Translations under genes and position numbers: made by a program | Notes under the pieces: generated by a model | The model's input: only the letters and a program-made list of their open reading frames with translations | Told to the model about the DNA's origin: nothing | Databases searched by the model: none | In this document: positions 16,994 through 26,818 of the stretch, piece by piece | Layout: every line of letters begins with the position of its first letter | Numbering within the stretch: the stretch's first letter is position 1 | Source of the DNA: Corynebacterium suicordis DSM 45110 | GTDB lineage: Bacteria; Actinomycetota; Actinomycetes; Mycobacteriales; Mycobacteriaceae | NCBI RefSeq assembly: GCF_015351405.1 | Contig: NZ_JADKMY010000001.1 | Coordinates: 1,302,001 to 1,366,000 of the forward strand | DNA length: 64,000 nt | Reading direction: 5' to 3'

Positions 16994-18310
16994 TTAATTC
17001 TTTGGGTCTACCTTAACTGCGGCGTACTTGCCGTTGTCTCCGGCTTCGTTGATGTCTCCGGAGACATCGCTGGCGTCGGCGTCAGCATCATCGTCATCGC
17101 AGATTTCAGCTTCAATGACTTCCTGCGTGTTGTCCATATCGGACTCTTCGAACTTCGAAGCAAGGGTCTTGTGATCTTCTGCGGTGAATTCCTGCTCCGG
17201 ATCCTCGCGCTTTTCCACGAGGGTGTGAATCTCCTCGCGGAGCGCACCTTCCTTCTTGATCCGGTCGCGGTTCTTGATCCACCACGCCACCATGACTCCG
17301 ACGGTCACGATGCCCGTGTAACCGATCACTGGGTAGGCGTACGTCATGAGCGCTTCGAAGCCCACGAAGCTCACCGCGAATCCCACTGCACAGGTAGCCA
17401 GGAAGACAGGTGCGTACTTGCCCGGGCTCTTCGCGGTCAGGCGACGGCCCAGGGCGTAGAACATGCCGATGCATGTGTTGTAGATCAGGGCGAAGATGAT
17501 CCACACCATGATGCTTGCCAAGAAAGGCTTGATGGATTCAAACAGCGCCAGCATCGGGACATCGGAGCCTTCAACCTTGTCCATGCCGAACAACAGAGCC
17601 ACAGCGGACATCACCAGCATGACCGTGTAGAGCAGACCTCCCAGCAGTCCACCCACGCCCACTTCCTTGGGGTTCGCGGTGCTGCCACCGATCACCAGAC
17701 ACATGGAGATACCCAGGATCAAGGCCAGGCCGTTGTAGTTCAGGGCGGAAAGAATCCATGGCTTCACTGGGGATTCCTGCTGCTGCGCCAGCTCGTTCAG
17801 GGCGCCCAGGTCAGAAGGCATGTTCACCAGTGAGTAGATGAATACGCCGATGACGGCGATCACGATGAACGGAGTGATCAGCGAGATGATGCTGGAGACC
17901 TTGTCCACATCCATCAGGCCGGTGAGCATCACCAGCACCACCATGGCCAACGAGCCGATCCAGGCGGGCCATCCGAACTGCTGCTCCAGGGTGGATCCGG
18001 CGCCCGCAATCATCACGATTCCCACAGTGAACATGGTGAACGTCACCGCGAAGTCCAGGAACCTCGAGACAATGGGGTGAGACACGTTGTTGAACACGAA
18101 CTTGTGCTCGCGGGCCAGGAAGTAGCTGCCCAGCTGCAAGATCACGGCTCCGGCGATGGACATGATGATACCGGAAATTACGGCACCGGCGAGTCCCCAG
18201 TAGCCGAAGGAAATGAAGTACTGAATCACTTCTTTACCGGTGGCAAATCCTGCGCCTACTAATAGGCCCACGAAAGCCAAGGCAATTTTCATCGATCGCA
18301 TGAACGACAC
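16994..18310 (-). CDS. YkvI family membrane carrier (putative)
   Basis: 438 aa with about ten hydrophobic segments beginning MKIALAFVGLLVGAGFATGKEVIQYF, where GAGFATGxE is the signature of YkvI-like proteins in the APC transporter superfamily (related to GerAB/ArcD-type carriers). The C-terminal 110 aa are hydrophilic and strongly acidic (EAEICDDDDADADASDVSGD), probably cytoplasmic. Substrate unknown. The GTG start at 18310 is preceded by GGAGA at 7 nt; ATG codons 9 and 18 nt downstream are alternatives. Confidence 0.8.
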   Translation of the reverse strand: MSFMRSMKIALAFVGLLVGAGFATGKEVIQYFISFGYWGLAGAVISGIIMSIAGAVILQLGSYFLAREHKFVFNNVSHPIVSRFLDFAVTFTMFTVGIVMIAGAGSTLEQQFGWPAWIGSLAMVVLVMLTGLMDVDKVSSIISLITPFIVIAVIGVFIYSLVNMPSDLGALNELAQQQESPVKPWILSALNYNGLALILGISMCLVIGGSTANPKEVGVGGLLGGLLYTVMLVMSAVALLFGMDKVEGSDVPMLALFESIKPFLASIMVWIIFALIYNTCIGMFYALGRRLTAKSPGKYAPVFLATCAVGFAVSFVGFEALMTYAYPVIGYTGIVTVGVMVAWWIKNRDRIKKEGALREEIHTLVEKREDPEQEFTAEDHKTLASKFEESDMDNTQEVIEAEICDDDDADADASDVSGDINEAGDNGKYAAVKVDPKN

Positions 18311-18475
18311 TGTGATGTCTCCATTTCGTATTGGTTATGAAACTTGGTCAGTTTTTCTCCAGTAGTGCATGTTATAGCACTGGGTTTCGTTCGCATGTCA
18401 TGGCTTGCTGCTGCCTCTTATTGACCCCGCAGCGTCATTCCACACCGCTGCCCGGATTCCCCTATTGTCGTGTTC

Positions 18476-19528
18476 ATGGCCATCTCTGATTTCGCGCGCG
18501 CAGTGGAAAAACGAATTAATAACGTCGGCATTAATTACACCGAAAAAGCAGGGTGGCAGCCCAGCCTCGCGGGTTACTACGGCTACGGCGATATGGATAA
18601 GGTGCGCATCTTCGCCCGAGTCATGATGAAGGCTCCGGATAAGGAAAGCGAGCGCTCCCGCCGCGGTTTCCGCCAGTTCTTCACCATCCAGGTCAGCGAG
18701 CACCCCGTAACCGTTCACGCGGGTGATGCCACGGTGGAAACGCACACCAACAACGGTGGTTACATCGATCTGCCGATCAAGAATCACGGCCTGGAACCAG
18801 GTTGGCAAACCATCCAGATCGAGGCAGAAGGTGCCGAGCCAGTGGATGCCGAGGTACTCATCCTGCAGCCCGGAACGCGCTTCGGCGTGGTCTCGGATAT
18901 CGATGACACCATCCTGGTCACCATGCTCCCCCGCGCCGTCACGGCTGCCTATAACTCCTGGTTCGCACGGATCAATTCCCGCAAGCCGGTGCCAGGCATG
19001 TCCGCGTTCTACGAAACGATTCGCGAACAGCACCCCGAAATCCCCTTCTTCTACGTCTCCACCGGCGCGTGGAACACGTTCTCCTCACTCGTGGATTTCA
19101 TCGCCAAACATGCCCTGCCAAAGGGCCCAATGCTGCTGACGGACTGGGGTCCCACCCAGACCAGCCTGTTCCGCTCTGGTCAGGAGCACAAGCGCGTTCA
19201 GCTGCGCAATCTAGTCATCGATTTCCCGGACATCACCTGGATCCTGGTCGGCGATGATGGCCAGCACGACCCCTTCATTTACGGCAACTTCGCCGAGGAG
19301 CACCCGGATCGCGTGGCCGCCCTGGCCATCCGCCAGCTCTCCCCCAGCGAGCACGTCCTCGCCCACGGCACGGCCGCCCCACTGAGCGAGGTTCTGCACC
19401 GCGGCATGGTTCCCACCATCGCGGGCGCGGACGGCTTCGACCTGCGCAAGCAGTGGTTGGAGATGGATCAAATTCGTCCCGGCGTGCTCCCCCATGCCTT
19501 TTCTTCCGACGCCGACCTCTCCCGCTAA
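18476..19528 (+). CDS. App1-like phosphatidate phosphatase domain protein (DUF2183)
   Basis: About 350 aa. The C-terminal half carries the HAD-type catalytic motif VSDIDDTIL (DxDxT) near residue 140, followed by PFFYVSTGAWNTF and the late motif WILVGDDGQHDP; this arrangement matches the App1/DUF2183 family, named for yeast phosphatidate phosphatase App1. The N-terminal half forms a beta-rich region (FFTIQVSEHPVTVHAGD). No signal peptide. Start at ATG 18476: TATTGT lies 7 nt upstream (leaderless). The last codons contain a variant repeated word (19501-19513). Convergent with the amidase 12 bp away. Confidence 0.85.
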   Translation: MAISDFARAVEKRINNVGINYTEKAGWQPSLAGYYGYGDMDKVRIFARVMMKAPDKESERSRRGFRQFFTIQVSEHPVTVHAGDATVETHTNNGGYIDLPIKNHGLEPGWQTIQIEAEGAEPVDAEVLILQPGTRFGVVSDIDDTILVTMLPRAVTAAYNSWFARINSRKPVPGMSAFYETIREQHPEIPFFYVSTGAWNTFSSLVDFIAKHALPKGPMLLTDWGPTQTSLFRSGQEHKRVQLRNLVIDFPDITWILVGDDGQHDPFIYGNFAEEHPDRVAALAIRQLSPSEHVLAHGTAAPLSEVLHRGMVPTIAGADGFDLRKQWLEMDQIRPGVLPHAFSSDADLSR

Positions 19529-19539
19529 CCCGCCCAATC

Positions 19540-20892
19540 TCAGCTGGTGGCTTGCTCCACTATCCGCGCGACCTGCAGAAGATCCGCTTCTCCCCGCGGG
19601 CCCACCAGCTGGATGCCCACCGGTAGTCCATCGCTCGCCAGTCCCGCGGGTAGGGATATCGCGGCGTGGCCGGATACATTCCACTCCGCAGCAAAAGCGG
19701 TGGATGTCAGCGAGGCGAGCTGTGTTCTCAGCGTTCCGGTCTTCAGGTGCGCGCCTGCGCGCGCTGGGCGCCCCGCCACGGTGGGGGTCAACAGGGCATC
19801 ATAACCCTGCAGTTTCTCCGTCATGGTCTCACCAAACTCATGGGAGAACCTTCGCGCCCACGCCCTCACAGCGGGACGCGCCCAGAAACCCAGCAGGTTG
19901 GTTCGCTTGTGGCGCGGCTCGATCCGCTCGGGCATTTCCAAGCCTGCGATCTCATCTCTGATCCCCGCGTAGAACTGCGTGACAAAGGCCAAAGAGGGGT
20001 CTGGCTTGCGGAGTTTCACTGGTAATACTTCGTGGCCTGCCGCTTGCAGAGCGCGGGCGATCCGCTGCACCGCATCCACGTGATCCGGATGAATCTTCAG
20101 TCCGGGAGTGGCAGGAGTGGTGTCCACCCCGATGACCAGCTTTCGCCCCTCAACTGCAGATTTCAGGGATTCGCTGGTGTGGGCAGCGGCAATGGCGTCG
20201 AAAATAACCGAACAATCCGCCACAGAACGGGTGATGGGGCCAGCAGTGCCGAGTTCCATCCACAGATCCTCATAAGGAGTTGTGGGCACGGAGCCGCGGC
20301 AGGGTTTGAGGCCGTAGGTTCCGCAGTGCGATGACGGGATGCGGATGGAACCTCCGCCATCACCGCCGATAGCTGCCGGAACCATGCCAGAGGCCACCGC
20401 GACAGCCGAGCCGCCAGAGGAACCACCCGGGGTGCGAGTGGTATCCCATGGGTTGCGGGTGATGCCGAAGGCCTCGGACTCTGTGAAGGGGAAGGCGCCA
20501 AAGGCGGGCATGAGGGTCTTGCCGAGGATGATTGCGCCTGCCTCGCGCAAACGGGTAACTAGCAGAGAATCGGCCGTCTTCGGGGTGGGATTGCCCGCGG
20601 TGCCGAAGGTGGTGGGAGTGCCAGCCACGTCGATCTCGTCCTTGATGAGGATGGGCACACCGTGCAGCGGCCCCGGCTGAAAATCAGGCTGGAGAGCTTG
20701 CTGATCCAGCTCATCGGCGGTGCGCAGTGCCTCATCTTCGAGCAGAACATGGATGGCGTTCAGGGTGGGATTGAGATCATCGATGCGCGCGAGGCACGCC
20801 TCCACACCCTCCCGTGCACCCGCGCCGGGCTGCGATAGCACCCGCTCGCGCCATTCCTGCACGCCAAGTTTCCACCAGCTAGAAGTATCCAT
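19540..20892 (-). CDS. Amidase (amidase signature family)
   Basis: 450 aa amidase-signature hydrolase with the Ser-cisSer-Lys triad: Lys in GVPILIKDEIDVAGTPTTFG, cis-Ser and nucleophile region in TPGGSSGGSAVAVASGMVPAAIGGDGGGSIRIP. Substrates in the family range from aryl and aliphatic amides to nylon oligomers and Glu-tRNA(Gln); absence of gatB/C neighbours argues against GatA. It lies 10 bp after the FAD dehydrogenase gene on the same strand, so the pair is probably co-transcribed. A GGCGTCGAAAA word (20194-20204) occurs inside it. Confidence 0.92.
   Translation of the reverse strand: MDTSSWWKLGVQEWRERVLSQPGAGAREGVEACLARIDDLNPTLNAIHVLLEDEALRTADELDQQALQPDFQPGPLHGVPILIKDEIDVAGTPTTFGTAGNPTPKTADSLLVTRLREAGAIILGKTLMPAFGAFPFTESEAFGITRNPWDTTRTPGGSSGGSAVAVASGMVPAAIGGDGGGSIRIPSSHCGTYGLKPCRGSVPTTPYEDLWMELGTAGPITRSVADCSVIFDAIAAAHTSESLKSAVEGRKLVIGVDTTPATPGLKIHPDHVDAVQRIARALQAAGHEVLPVKLRKPDPSLAFVTQFYAGIRDEIAGLEMPERIEPRHKRTNLLGFWARPAVRAWARRFSHEFGETMTEKLQGYDALLTPTVAGRPARAGAHLKTGTLRTQLASLTSTAFAAEWNVSGHAAISLPAGLASDGLPVGIQLVGPRGEADLLQVARIVEQATS
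20194..20204 (+). repeat. Exact copy of the GGCGTCGAAAA repeated word
   Basis: Within the amidase gene, in the VIFDAIAAAHT segment. Confidence 0.65.
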
Positions 20893-20902
20893 GACCCCGC
20901 TC

Positions 20903-22645
20903 CTACTTCACGTAATGGCGCAGGTTCTCGCCCACGCGCTTTCCGGAATGGATGCACCCGCCCAAGAAGGTTCCCTCCAGGGCGTTCTTGCCGTGCATAC
21001 CTCCGCCGCCAAACCCGGAGACCTCCCCCGCCGCGAACAGTCCCGGCAGAACAGATCCATCGGCGCGCAGCGCCCGACCGGACATGTCCGTTTCAATCCC
21101 GCCGAGCGTCTTGCGGGTCAGCATGCGCAAGCGCACGGCAATCAGCGGGCCGTGATCCTCGTCCATCAACTTGTGGGGAGCCGCGCAGCGAACGATCTTA
21201 TCCCCGAGGTATCCGCGCGCCGTGCGAATGTAGTTGACCTGGTAATCCTTGGAGAACTTGTTATCGATCTGACTATCGCGGTCCTCGATCTGCCGACGCA
21301 AGTGCGCCTCGTCAATCTGCGGGGAGTCATCCCCCACCATCGCGTTCATCTTTTTGACCAGCTCACTCACATCATCGGCGATCACCCAGTCCTCACCGTG
21401 ATCCATGAAAGCCTTGATGGCTGGATGCGTGCCCGGCCCCACCTTGCTCAGCAGGTTTTTCACCTTCTTGACGGTCAGGTCTGGATTCTGCTCAGACCCG
21501 GAGAAGATGAACTCCTTGTCCGCAATAGTCTTGTTGAGCACGAACCACGAGTATCCATGTCCGGTCCGTCCAATGTGGGCGACGCTAGCCAAGTTATCCC
21601 CGCCGGGAATGATCGTGGAGGGAAGACGGTTGCCGTCTGCGTCGATCCACAGTGAAGACGGTCCGGGGATGATGCGAATGCCATGCATGGGCCAGACCGA
21701 ATCCCAGTTCTGCATGCCTTCCGGGTACGCCCACATGCGATCGGTATTGGTTAGGCGCGCGCCCGCGGATTCAGAGATTTTAATCATCCGGCCATCCACA
21801 TACGCGGGTACTCCGCACACCATGTCTGCGGGAGCCTCACCCCAGCGTTCCACGGGCCACGCTCGGCGAACCAGGTCCAGGTTTCCGCCAATGCCGCCAG
21901 ACGTCACGACTACCGCCTGCCCACGCAGTTCGAACGAGCCGGCAACCTCGCGGTTCGAAGCGATTCCTCGTTCTGAAGGATCTTCCGCCAAGACACTGCC
22001 GCGCACTCCTACCACTCGCGTACCCTCCGGGGTGGCTTCCGTGATGAGCTCATCGACTTGGCGTCGGAAAAGGAAGGTCACCTTGCCTTCGGCCTCAAAC
22101 TTCTCCAACGGCTCCTTAAACACGCGCACCACCTCAGGGCCGGTGCCCCACGTGAGGTGGAAACGGGGAACGGAATTGCCGTGCCCGGAGGCATCCCCTG
22201 AGCCACGCTCGGCCCAGCCCACGGTGGGGAGCACGTTCAAGCCCAGGGACTTGAGGTACTCGCGCTTTTCTTGGGCAGCAAAGCGCACATACTCGCGACC
22301 CCAACGGCGTGGCCAATAGTCGTTCTCGGCATCGTCGTATTGCGCGGAATTTTCCCAATCACGCCAGGCCAGCTCTTCGCTGTCCTTGACTCCCATCAAG
22401 CGCTGCTCGGGGCTGCCCACGTAGAACAGGCCACCCAAAGACCAAAACGCCTGACCACCGAGATTTTCCCGGCTCTCCTGCTCCACCACGGTGACGTGCA
22501 GACCGCTGCGCGCGGCTTCATACGCGGTGACCATTCCAGCCAATCCACCACCGACGATGATGACTTGTCGTTCCCCCTCCTCGTTGTTCGGGCGAGAAGT
22601 AGAATTGCCGGGCTCTGCGGGGTGTTCGATAGGGCGGGTATTCAC
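20903..22645 (-). CDS. FAD-binding dehydrogenase (KstD/fumarate reductase-like flavoprotein)
   Basis: About 580 aa. The dinucleotide-binding motif [21 protein letters not shown] is near residue 36 and the C-terminal FAD motif [30 protein letters not shown] is typical of the fumarate reductase / 3-ketosteroid-delta1-dehydrogenase flavoprotein group annotated simply as FAD-binding dehydrogenase. The substrate is not evident. No Tat signal is seen. I chose the GTG at 22645 (MNTRPIEHP); the frame is open to 22852, but those residues are not family-like. The amidase follows at once. Confidence 0.85.
   Translation of the reverse strand: MNTRPIEHPAEPGNSTSRPNNEEGERQVIIVGGGLAGMVTAYEAARSGLHVTVVEQESRENLGGQAFWSLGGLFYVGSPEQRLMGVKDSEELAWRDWENSAQYDDAENDYWPRRWGREYVRFAAQEKREYLKSLGLNVLPTVGWAERGSGDASGHGNSVPRFHLTWGTGPEVVRVFKEPLEKFEAEGKVTFLFRRQVDELITEATPEGTRVVGVRGSVLAEDPSERGIASNREVAGSFELRGQAVVVTSGGIGGNLDLVRRAWPVERWGEAPADMVCGVPAYVDGRMIKISESAGARLTNTDRMWAYPEGMQNWDSVWPMHGIRIIPGPSSLWIDADGNRLPSTIIPGGDNLASVAHIGRTGHGYSWFVLNKTIADKEFIFSGSEQNPDLTVKKVKNLLSKVGPGTHPAIKAFMDHGEDWVIADDVSELVKKMNAMVGDDSPQIDEAHLRRQIEDRDSQIDNKFSKDYQVNYIRTARGYLGDKIVRCAAPHKLMDEDHGPLIAVRLRMLTRKTLGGIETDMSGRALRADGSVLPGLFAAGEVSGFGGGGMHGKNALEGTFLGGCIHSGKRVGENLRHYVK
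22060..22071 (+). repeat. Variant repeated word GGCGTCGGAAAA
   Basis: One-base variant of the repeated word, inside the FAD dehydrogenase gene. Confidence 0.5.
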
Positions 22646-22813
22646 GGTTGATGCGCCTCTTTTCCATCGTGGGAGTGCTTGGCAGCACGGGTGTTTCCTA
22701 AGCGCCGTAGCGGATCTACAGCACGCAATACTGGTGATCTTATTTTGTTGGGGAATCAATCGCGGGAAGTTCGCGGAATTACTTGCCCTACCGAAGGAAG
22801 TTCCACGAGTGTG

Positions 22814-22819
22814 CATAAT
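22814..22819 (+). promoter_or_regulatory. -10 hexamer (CATAAT) of the DUF2200 gene
   Basis: CATAAT lies 7 nt before ATG 22827; no Shine-Dalgarno. Confidence 0.4.
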
Positions 22820-22826
22820 TGGGCTC

Positions 22827-23177
22827 ATGGCAGAGCACAAGATTTTCTCCATGGCCGTGGCGGATGTTTACCCGCACTACGTGACTAAAGCCGGACGTAA
22901 ACAGCGCACGGAAGAGGAGGTCAAGCAGGTTATTGAGTGGCTCACGGGCTATGATTCCGCGGGCCTCGCACACGCTTTGGACAAGCGCGTGTCCTTCCGC
23001 GATTTCTTTGCGGACGCGCCGGATCTCAACGAGAACCGCCGATTAATTACGGGATCGGTGTGCGGGGTGAAGGTTCAGGAGATCGAGGAGCCGCTCATGC
23101 AGGAGATCCGCTACCTGGACAAGTTGATTGATGAGCTGGCCAAGGGTCGCCCCATGGAGAAGATCCTGCGCTCCTAG
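22827..23177 (+). CDS. DUF2200 family protein
   Basis: 116 aa cytoplasmic protein beginning [19 protein letters not shown], with [22 protein letters not shown] and the [33 protein letters not shown] core typical of DUF2200. Function unknown; the family is widespread and small. Its stop overlaps the convergent methyltransferase stop by 4 nt. A frame extending upstream to 22491 is an artefact: the family sequence starts at 22827 and a CATAAT -10 element precedes it. Confidence 0.9.
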   Translation: MAEHKIFSMAVADVYPHYVTKAGRKQRTEEEVKQVIEWLTGYDSAGLAHALDKRVSFRDFFADAPDLNENRRLITGSVCGVKVQEIEEPLMQEIRYLDKLIDELAKGRPMEKILRS

Positions 23178-24463
23178 CCGCGCGGGCGGAACACGAACTG
23201 CATGCAATCCAGTTCTCCGGATTCCGCCAAACTCTGATGCAGGGACAGCTGGTATTCCCACAGCCGGCGGAAAACGGGATCAAACCCGGCCGCAGCAGCT
23301 TGGCGCTCCCGAGCTGCGAAGTTCGCGCGCCACAGCGGAATGGTCGCCGCCAAGTGGGAACCCAAATGGTTTTCGGCGCTGATGGCCAGCTTGGTGTGCT
23401 TGGCGGTGACCTCGCGGATGTTCTCTGCCGTGGAGTACGCCAAGGCAGGCCAGACATAGGCGCGCATCACATCCAGAGCCTCTCGACTGGTCTCCCGCAT
23501 CAGTTCCGTGGACACGCAGGTTTGGATGACTGCCCGCCCGCCTTCATCGAGCATTCGATCCACCGCGCGCAGGAAATGCTTCAATCCGCCCTCGCCGAGG
23601 GTTTCCATGCGCTCGATGGAGAAGATGGCGTCGTACCTACCGGACCACTGACGCGGTGAAGGAATGGGGCCATCAATCAGCATCACGCGCACCGCCCCGC
23701 CCACTCCGGCAGCGCGCACGCGGGCTTCCACGGCTTCCGCATGATCTTCATCGCTGGTCAGCACGTCCACGCTAGCTCCGCGGAGTGCGGCCTCCACCGC
23801 CAGCTGACCACCTGAGCTAGGCAGTTCCAGCACGCGATCCCCCGGGCCAACCCCGGCTTCATCCAGCATCGCGGTGATTCGCCTGCCTTGGGCATCGTCG
23901 AGGTCCTGGCGTTCCACCACGGAGGGATCGCCAAACCACGTCACATCCACGGCCCAACTGTCGGTGGCGCGCTTCCCATTGCCAATCTGTACTTCGCGGA
24001 CCTCGGTGGCAGTGGTGCGCGAGGCAGAGGAAAACAGCGCGCTCCCCGTCACCCGGGTGGCACCGGTGTAGAGCTCAATCAGCCCTTCCGGCAATTCACC
24101 CGGGCTCACCGTGCCGAAATCCCGGTGCTTCTTCTTGCCCGCAGAACCCAGCCAGAGGCCGGCCTTCTTCTCTAAATCTTGAGAAAGCAGCACCCCCAGC
24201 ACCTCGGGCAGAGGCTCGGCATCCCATTCCCCTGCCAAATACCCCTCGGCCAACCCCAGCCAGCCGCTGGCGACCACGCGGTCAATGACCTGGCCATCAC
24301 GAACCACCATGTGCGGCGTAGAACCGGAATCTAGCGCGACGTTGTTTTCCGCCAACAACGTCTCCAGGCGCTCAGTCACATCGCGTGCACGCATGCCTTG
24401 AAAACGGGCCTGCGGAGCTTGCACCAGCGCGGGCCAGCGCTGCTCATCGATGTAATATTCCAC
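23174..24463 (-). CDS. Cyclopropane-fatty-acyl-phospholipid synthase-like methyltransferase, divergent
   Basis: 429 aa. Overall length, N-terminal domain and order of blocks match the CFAS/UfaA1 family that adds a methylene bridge or methyl group to unsaturated acyl chains of phospholipids using SAM. Key blocks are altered: SAM motif I reads [12 protein letters not shown] instead of the usual E(I/V)GCGWGG, and the usual (S)xxMFEHVG block reads [16 protein letters not shown] and [13 protein letters not shown] align with post-I and motif III regions. It may be an inactive or re-purposed paralogue. Start at GTG 24463 with AGGAGGT about 12 nt upstream. Confidence 0.8.
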   Translation of the reverse strand: MEYYIDEQRWPALVQAPQARFQGMRARDVTERLETLLAENNVALDSGSTPHMVVRDGQVIDRVVASGWLGLAEGYLAGEWDAEPLPEVLGVLLSQDLEKKAGLWLGSAGKKKHRDFGTVSPGELPEGLIELYTGATRVTGSALFSSASRTTATEVREVQIGNGKRATDSWAVDVTWFGDPSVVERQDLDDAQGRRITAMLDEAGVGPGDRVLELPSSGGQLAVEAALRGASVDVLTSDEDHAEAVEARVRAAGVGGAVRVMLIDGPIPSPRQWSGRYDAIFSIERMETLGEGGLKHFLRAVDRMLDEGGRAVIQTCVSTELMRETSREALDVMRAYVWPALAYSTAENIREVTAKHTKLAISAENHLGSHLAATIPLWRANFAARERQAAAAGFDPVFRRLWEYQLSLHQSLAESGELDCMQFVFRPRG

Positions 24464-24593
24464 GGTTGTTGCCGCACCTCCTAGTCCCCCCGAAGTTACT
24501 AGGAAAACCACATTTCACTGCGATGACACAGCCGATTTCACCCAAAATTGCTTGCCCCGGGGTGCTGAGTACCCACACCGCCACCCGCATGAC

Positions 24594-24605
24594 ATGAATA
24601 TTCAT
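24594..24605. promoter_or_regulatory. Palindrome ATGAATATTCAT upstream of ndh
   Basis: Perfect 12-bp palindrome 107 bp before the ndh start; AATGAA follows 3 bp later as a partial extra half-site. Candidate operator for ndh or for the divergent methyltransferase gene. Confidence 0.35.
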
Positions 24606-24711
24606 CCGAATGAACCTATTCTGGGCGAAGAACCTCACACCTGAGGATTACATAGGCTTGTTATAACCTCGCTAAAAACACAGTGCGCAATTATTGGAGG
24701 AGTTACTCCGC

Positions 24712-26142
24712 ATGTCTCAGACCCCATATCGCCCCCAAGGTGACCGCCACCATGTCGTCATCATTGGAGCGGGCTTCGGTGGCCTTTTCGCCGCCAAGAA
24801 ATTTAAGAACACGGATGTTGCAGTCACCATCGTAGACCGCACCAACCACCACCTCTTCCAGCCACTGCTGTACCAAGTAGCAACTGGCATCCTTTCCGAA
24901 GGTGAAATCGCCCCATCCATCCGCCAGATCTTGGCGGATCAGGACAACGTCCGCGTGGTCAAGGGCGAAGTGCGCGACATTAGCCTGGAAAACCACACCG
25001 TAACCGCTGACCTCGGTGGCAAGGATGAGGTTTTGGATTATGACAGCCTCATCGTCGCCGCCGGTGCCTCTCAGTCCTACTTCGGCAACGAGCACTTTGC
25101 TGAGTTCGCGCCGGGCATGAAGTCCATTGATGATGCTCTGGAGATCCGCGCCCGCGTCACCGGTGCCTTCGAGCGCGCCGAGATCACCGATGATCAAGCA
25201 GAGCGCGATCGCCTGCTCACCTTCGTTGTGGTTGGCGCTGGCCCAACCGGTGTGGAGCTGGCTGGCCAGCTCTCCGAAATGGCACACCGCACCCTGCGCG
25301 ATGAATTCCGCGAGATCAACACGCAGAACACCCGCATCCTGCTGGTCGATGGTGGCCCGCACGTGCTCATGCCATTCGGCAAGCGCCTCGGCCGCAAGGC
25401 AGCGCACAGCCTGGAAGACCTGGGCGTAGAGGTCATCCCGAACGCCCTGGTAACCAATGTGACCAAGGAAGGCGTGACCCTCAAGGACCTGAAGACTTCC
25501 GAAGAGTCCTTCATTCCCACCTACTGCAAGATCTGGTCCGCTGGTGTGGCCGCTTCCCCACTGGGCAAGCACGTGGCTGAGCAGGCTGGGGTGGAAGTTG
25601 ACCGCGCAGGTCGCGTTTCCGTCAACCCTGACCTCTCCGTGGGTGAATACCGCAACGTGTTCATGATCGGCGACATGATCAACCTGGATCGCCTGCCAGG
25701 CGTGGCTCAAGTGGCAATGCAAGGTGGTCAGTACGCCGCCCGCACCATCATCGATGAGGTGGAAAACCGCACCTCACCTGAGGCTCGCCCACCTTTCAAT
25801 TACTTCGACAAGGGCTCCATGGCCATTGTCTCCCGCTTCAACGCCGTGGTGAAGCTGAACAAGGCTGAAGTTTCCGGCTTCGTGGGCTGGCTCATGTGGC
25901 TCGGACTGCACCTGCTCTACATGGTCGGTTTCCGCAACCGCGCCGTGGCAGCCTTCAGCTGGGGCTTGAACTCCGTATCCCGTCGTCGTTGGCAGCTCAC
26001 CGCTACCCGCCAGCAGCTGCACGCGCGCAACGCGCTGCGCAAGCTGCGCGTGATGGAGGACAACGAGGGCGTGCGCTCCATCGAGGTGCGCGATAACCTC
26101 CGCTTCGGCGAAGGCCGCGATACCCGCGCTGTTTCTGACTAA
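24712..26142 (+). CDS. ndh: Type II NADH dehydrogenase (NDH-2)
   Basis: Single-subunit, non-proton-pumping NADH:menaquinone oxidoreductase at the cytoplasmic face of the membrane, a main NADH entry point in corynebacteria. 476 aa with the FAD motif VVIIGAGFGGLFAAKKF, HHLFQPLLYQVATG, the NADH motif VVVGAGPTGVELAGQL and the second FAD motif VFMIGDMI. A hydrophobic segment near residue 400 (VGWLMWLGLHLLYMVGF) is the membrane-binding region. GGAGGAG lies 9 nt before ATG 24712. TTATAACC around 24660 may be the -10 region. A stem-loop follows. Confidence 0.95.
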   Translation: MSQTPYRPQGDRHHVVIIGAGFGGLFAAKKFKNTDVAVTIVDRTNHHLFQPLLYQVATGILSEGEIAPSIRQILADQDNVRVVKGEVRDISLENHTVTADLGGKDEVLDYDSLIVAAGASQSYFGNEHFAEFAPGMKSIDDALEIRARVTGAFERAEITDDQAERDRLLTFVVVGAGPTGVELAGQLSEMAHRTLRDEFREINTQNTRILLVDGGPHVLMPFGKRLGRKAAHSLEDLGVEVIPNALVTNVTKEGVTLKDLKTSEESFIPTYCKIWSAGVAASPLGKHVAEQAGVEVDRAGRVSVNPDLSVGEYRNVFMIGDMINLDRLPGVAQVAMQGGQYAARTIIDEVENRTSPEARPPFNYFDKGSMAIVSRFNAVVKLNKAEVSGFVGWLMWLGLHLLYMVGFRNRAVAAFSWGLNSVSRRRWQLTATRQQLHARNALRKLRVMEDNEGVRSIEVRDNLRFGEGRDTRAVSD

Positions 26143-26160
26143 TCGCTCTTAATGAATTAC

Positions 26161-26198
26161 TAAAGGCGCCCTTCATGCAACAGCATGGGGCGCCTTTA
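26161..26198. terminator. Stem-loop after ndh, possibly bidirectional
   Basis: TAAAGGCGCCC...GGGCGCCTTTA, a perfect 11-bp stem with a 16-nt loop, between the convergent ndh and thioesterase genes. Ts are those of the stem only. Confidence 0.75.
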
Positions 26199-26244
26199 GC
26201 GCGTGCTCACAGCACGTTCAACCGTTGACAACACGCACGCGCAA

Positions 26245-26775
26245 CTACTGCTTCGGCTTCAGGTTAGGAACTACTGCAGTCTTCAATTGCGTCAAGGCCA
26301 CGAGCTTTCCCGTGGCCTCAAGCTTGTGCTCAATGCGCCACAAATGTGTGCTTCTACCCAGATGTTCCGGGGTTGCCGTTGAAACAATCACATCACCCTT
26401 GGCTGAAGGACGCAGGAAGTCGGTGTGATTACTGGTGCCCATGACAGCCGGTTCCGCACCCGCAGCCAGGTAGGAAGCCACGGAGCCTGCTGACTCGGCA
26501 AGGGCTGCAAGCAGACCGCCATGAGTGATTCCCCAAGGCTGCAGGTGCTCGGCGGTGATCTCCACGCGCAGAGTGACCTTCCGTGGCCCCACCTCGATGT
26601 AGCGCGATCCCATGACCACATCGAAGTTCGTATCAAACCGATTCGCCTTGTTGAACTGGGCGATCTGCGATTCATCCAAATCCTGCTTCGCCGCGATTTC
26701 GGAGAGCTCCTGGAACTTGAGCAAGGCGGCTCGCTTAGCGGCTTTGCTCACGTCTGCTTGAGAGTTATCAGTCAT
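26245..26775 (-). CDS. PaaI-type hotdog-fold acyl-CoA thioesterase
   Basis: 176 aa. The thioesterase core includes WGITHGGLLAALAESAGSVAS, where the HGG motif and following Glu are catalytic features of the PaaI/YbgC-like hotdog family, and HTDFLRPSAKGDV. An N-terminal extension of about 45 aa is hydrophilic and Lys-rich. Substrate unknown. It is divergent from gnd, an arrangement familiar from corynebacteria. TACGGT sits 7 nt before the ATG at 26775, suggesting a leaderless mRNA. Confidence 0.9.
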   Translation of the reverse strand: MTDNSQADVSKAAKRAALLKFQELSEIAAKQDLDESQIAQFNKANRFDTNFDVVMGSRYIEVGPRKVTLRVEITAEHLQPWGITHGGLLAALAESAGSVASYLAAGAEPAVMGTSNHTDFLRPSAKGDVIVSTATPEHLGRSTHLWRIEHKLEATGKLVALTQLKTAVVPNLKPKQ

Positions 26776-26804
26776 GGGGCTAACCGTATCCGAGTTTGGA
26801 TCGC

Positions 26805-26810
26805 TAATAT
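26805..26810 (+). promoter_or_regulatory. -10 hexamer (TAATAT) of gnd
   Basis: TAATAT lies 8 nt before ATG 26819, without Shine-Dalgarno. The 43-bp spacer to the divergent thioesterase start must hold both promoters. Confidence 0.45.
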
Positions 26811-26818
26811 AGATAACT

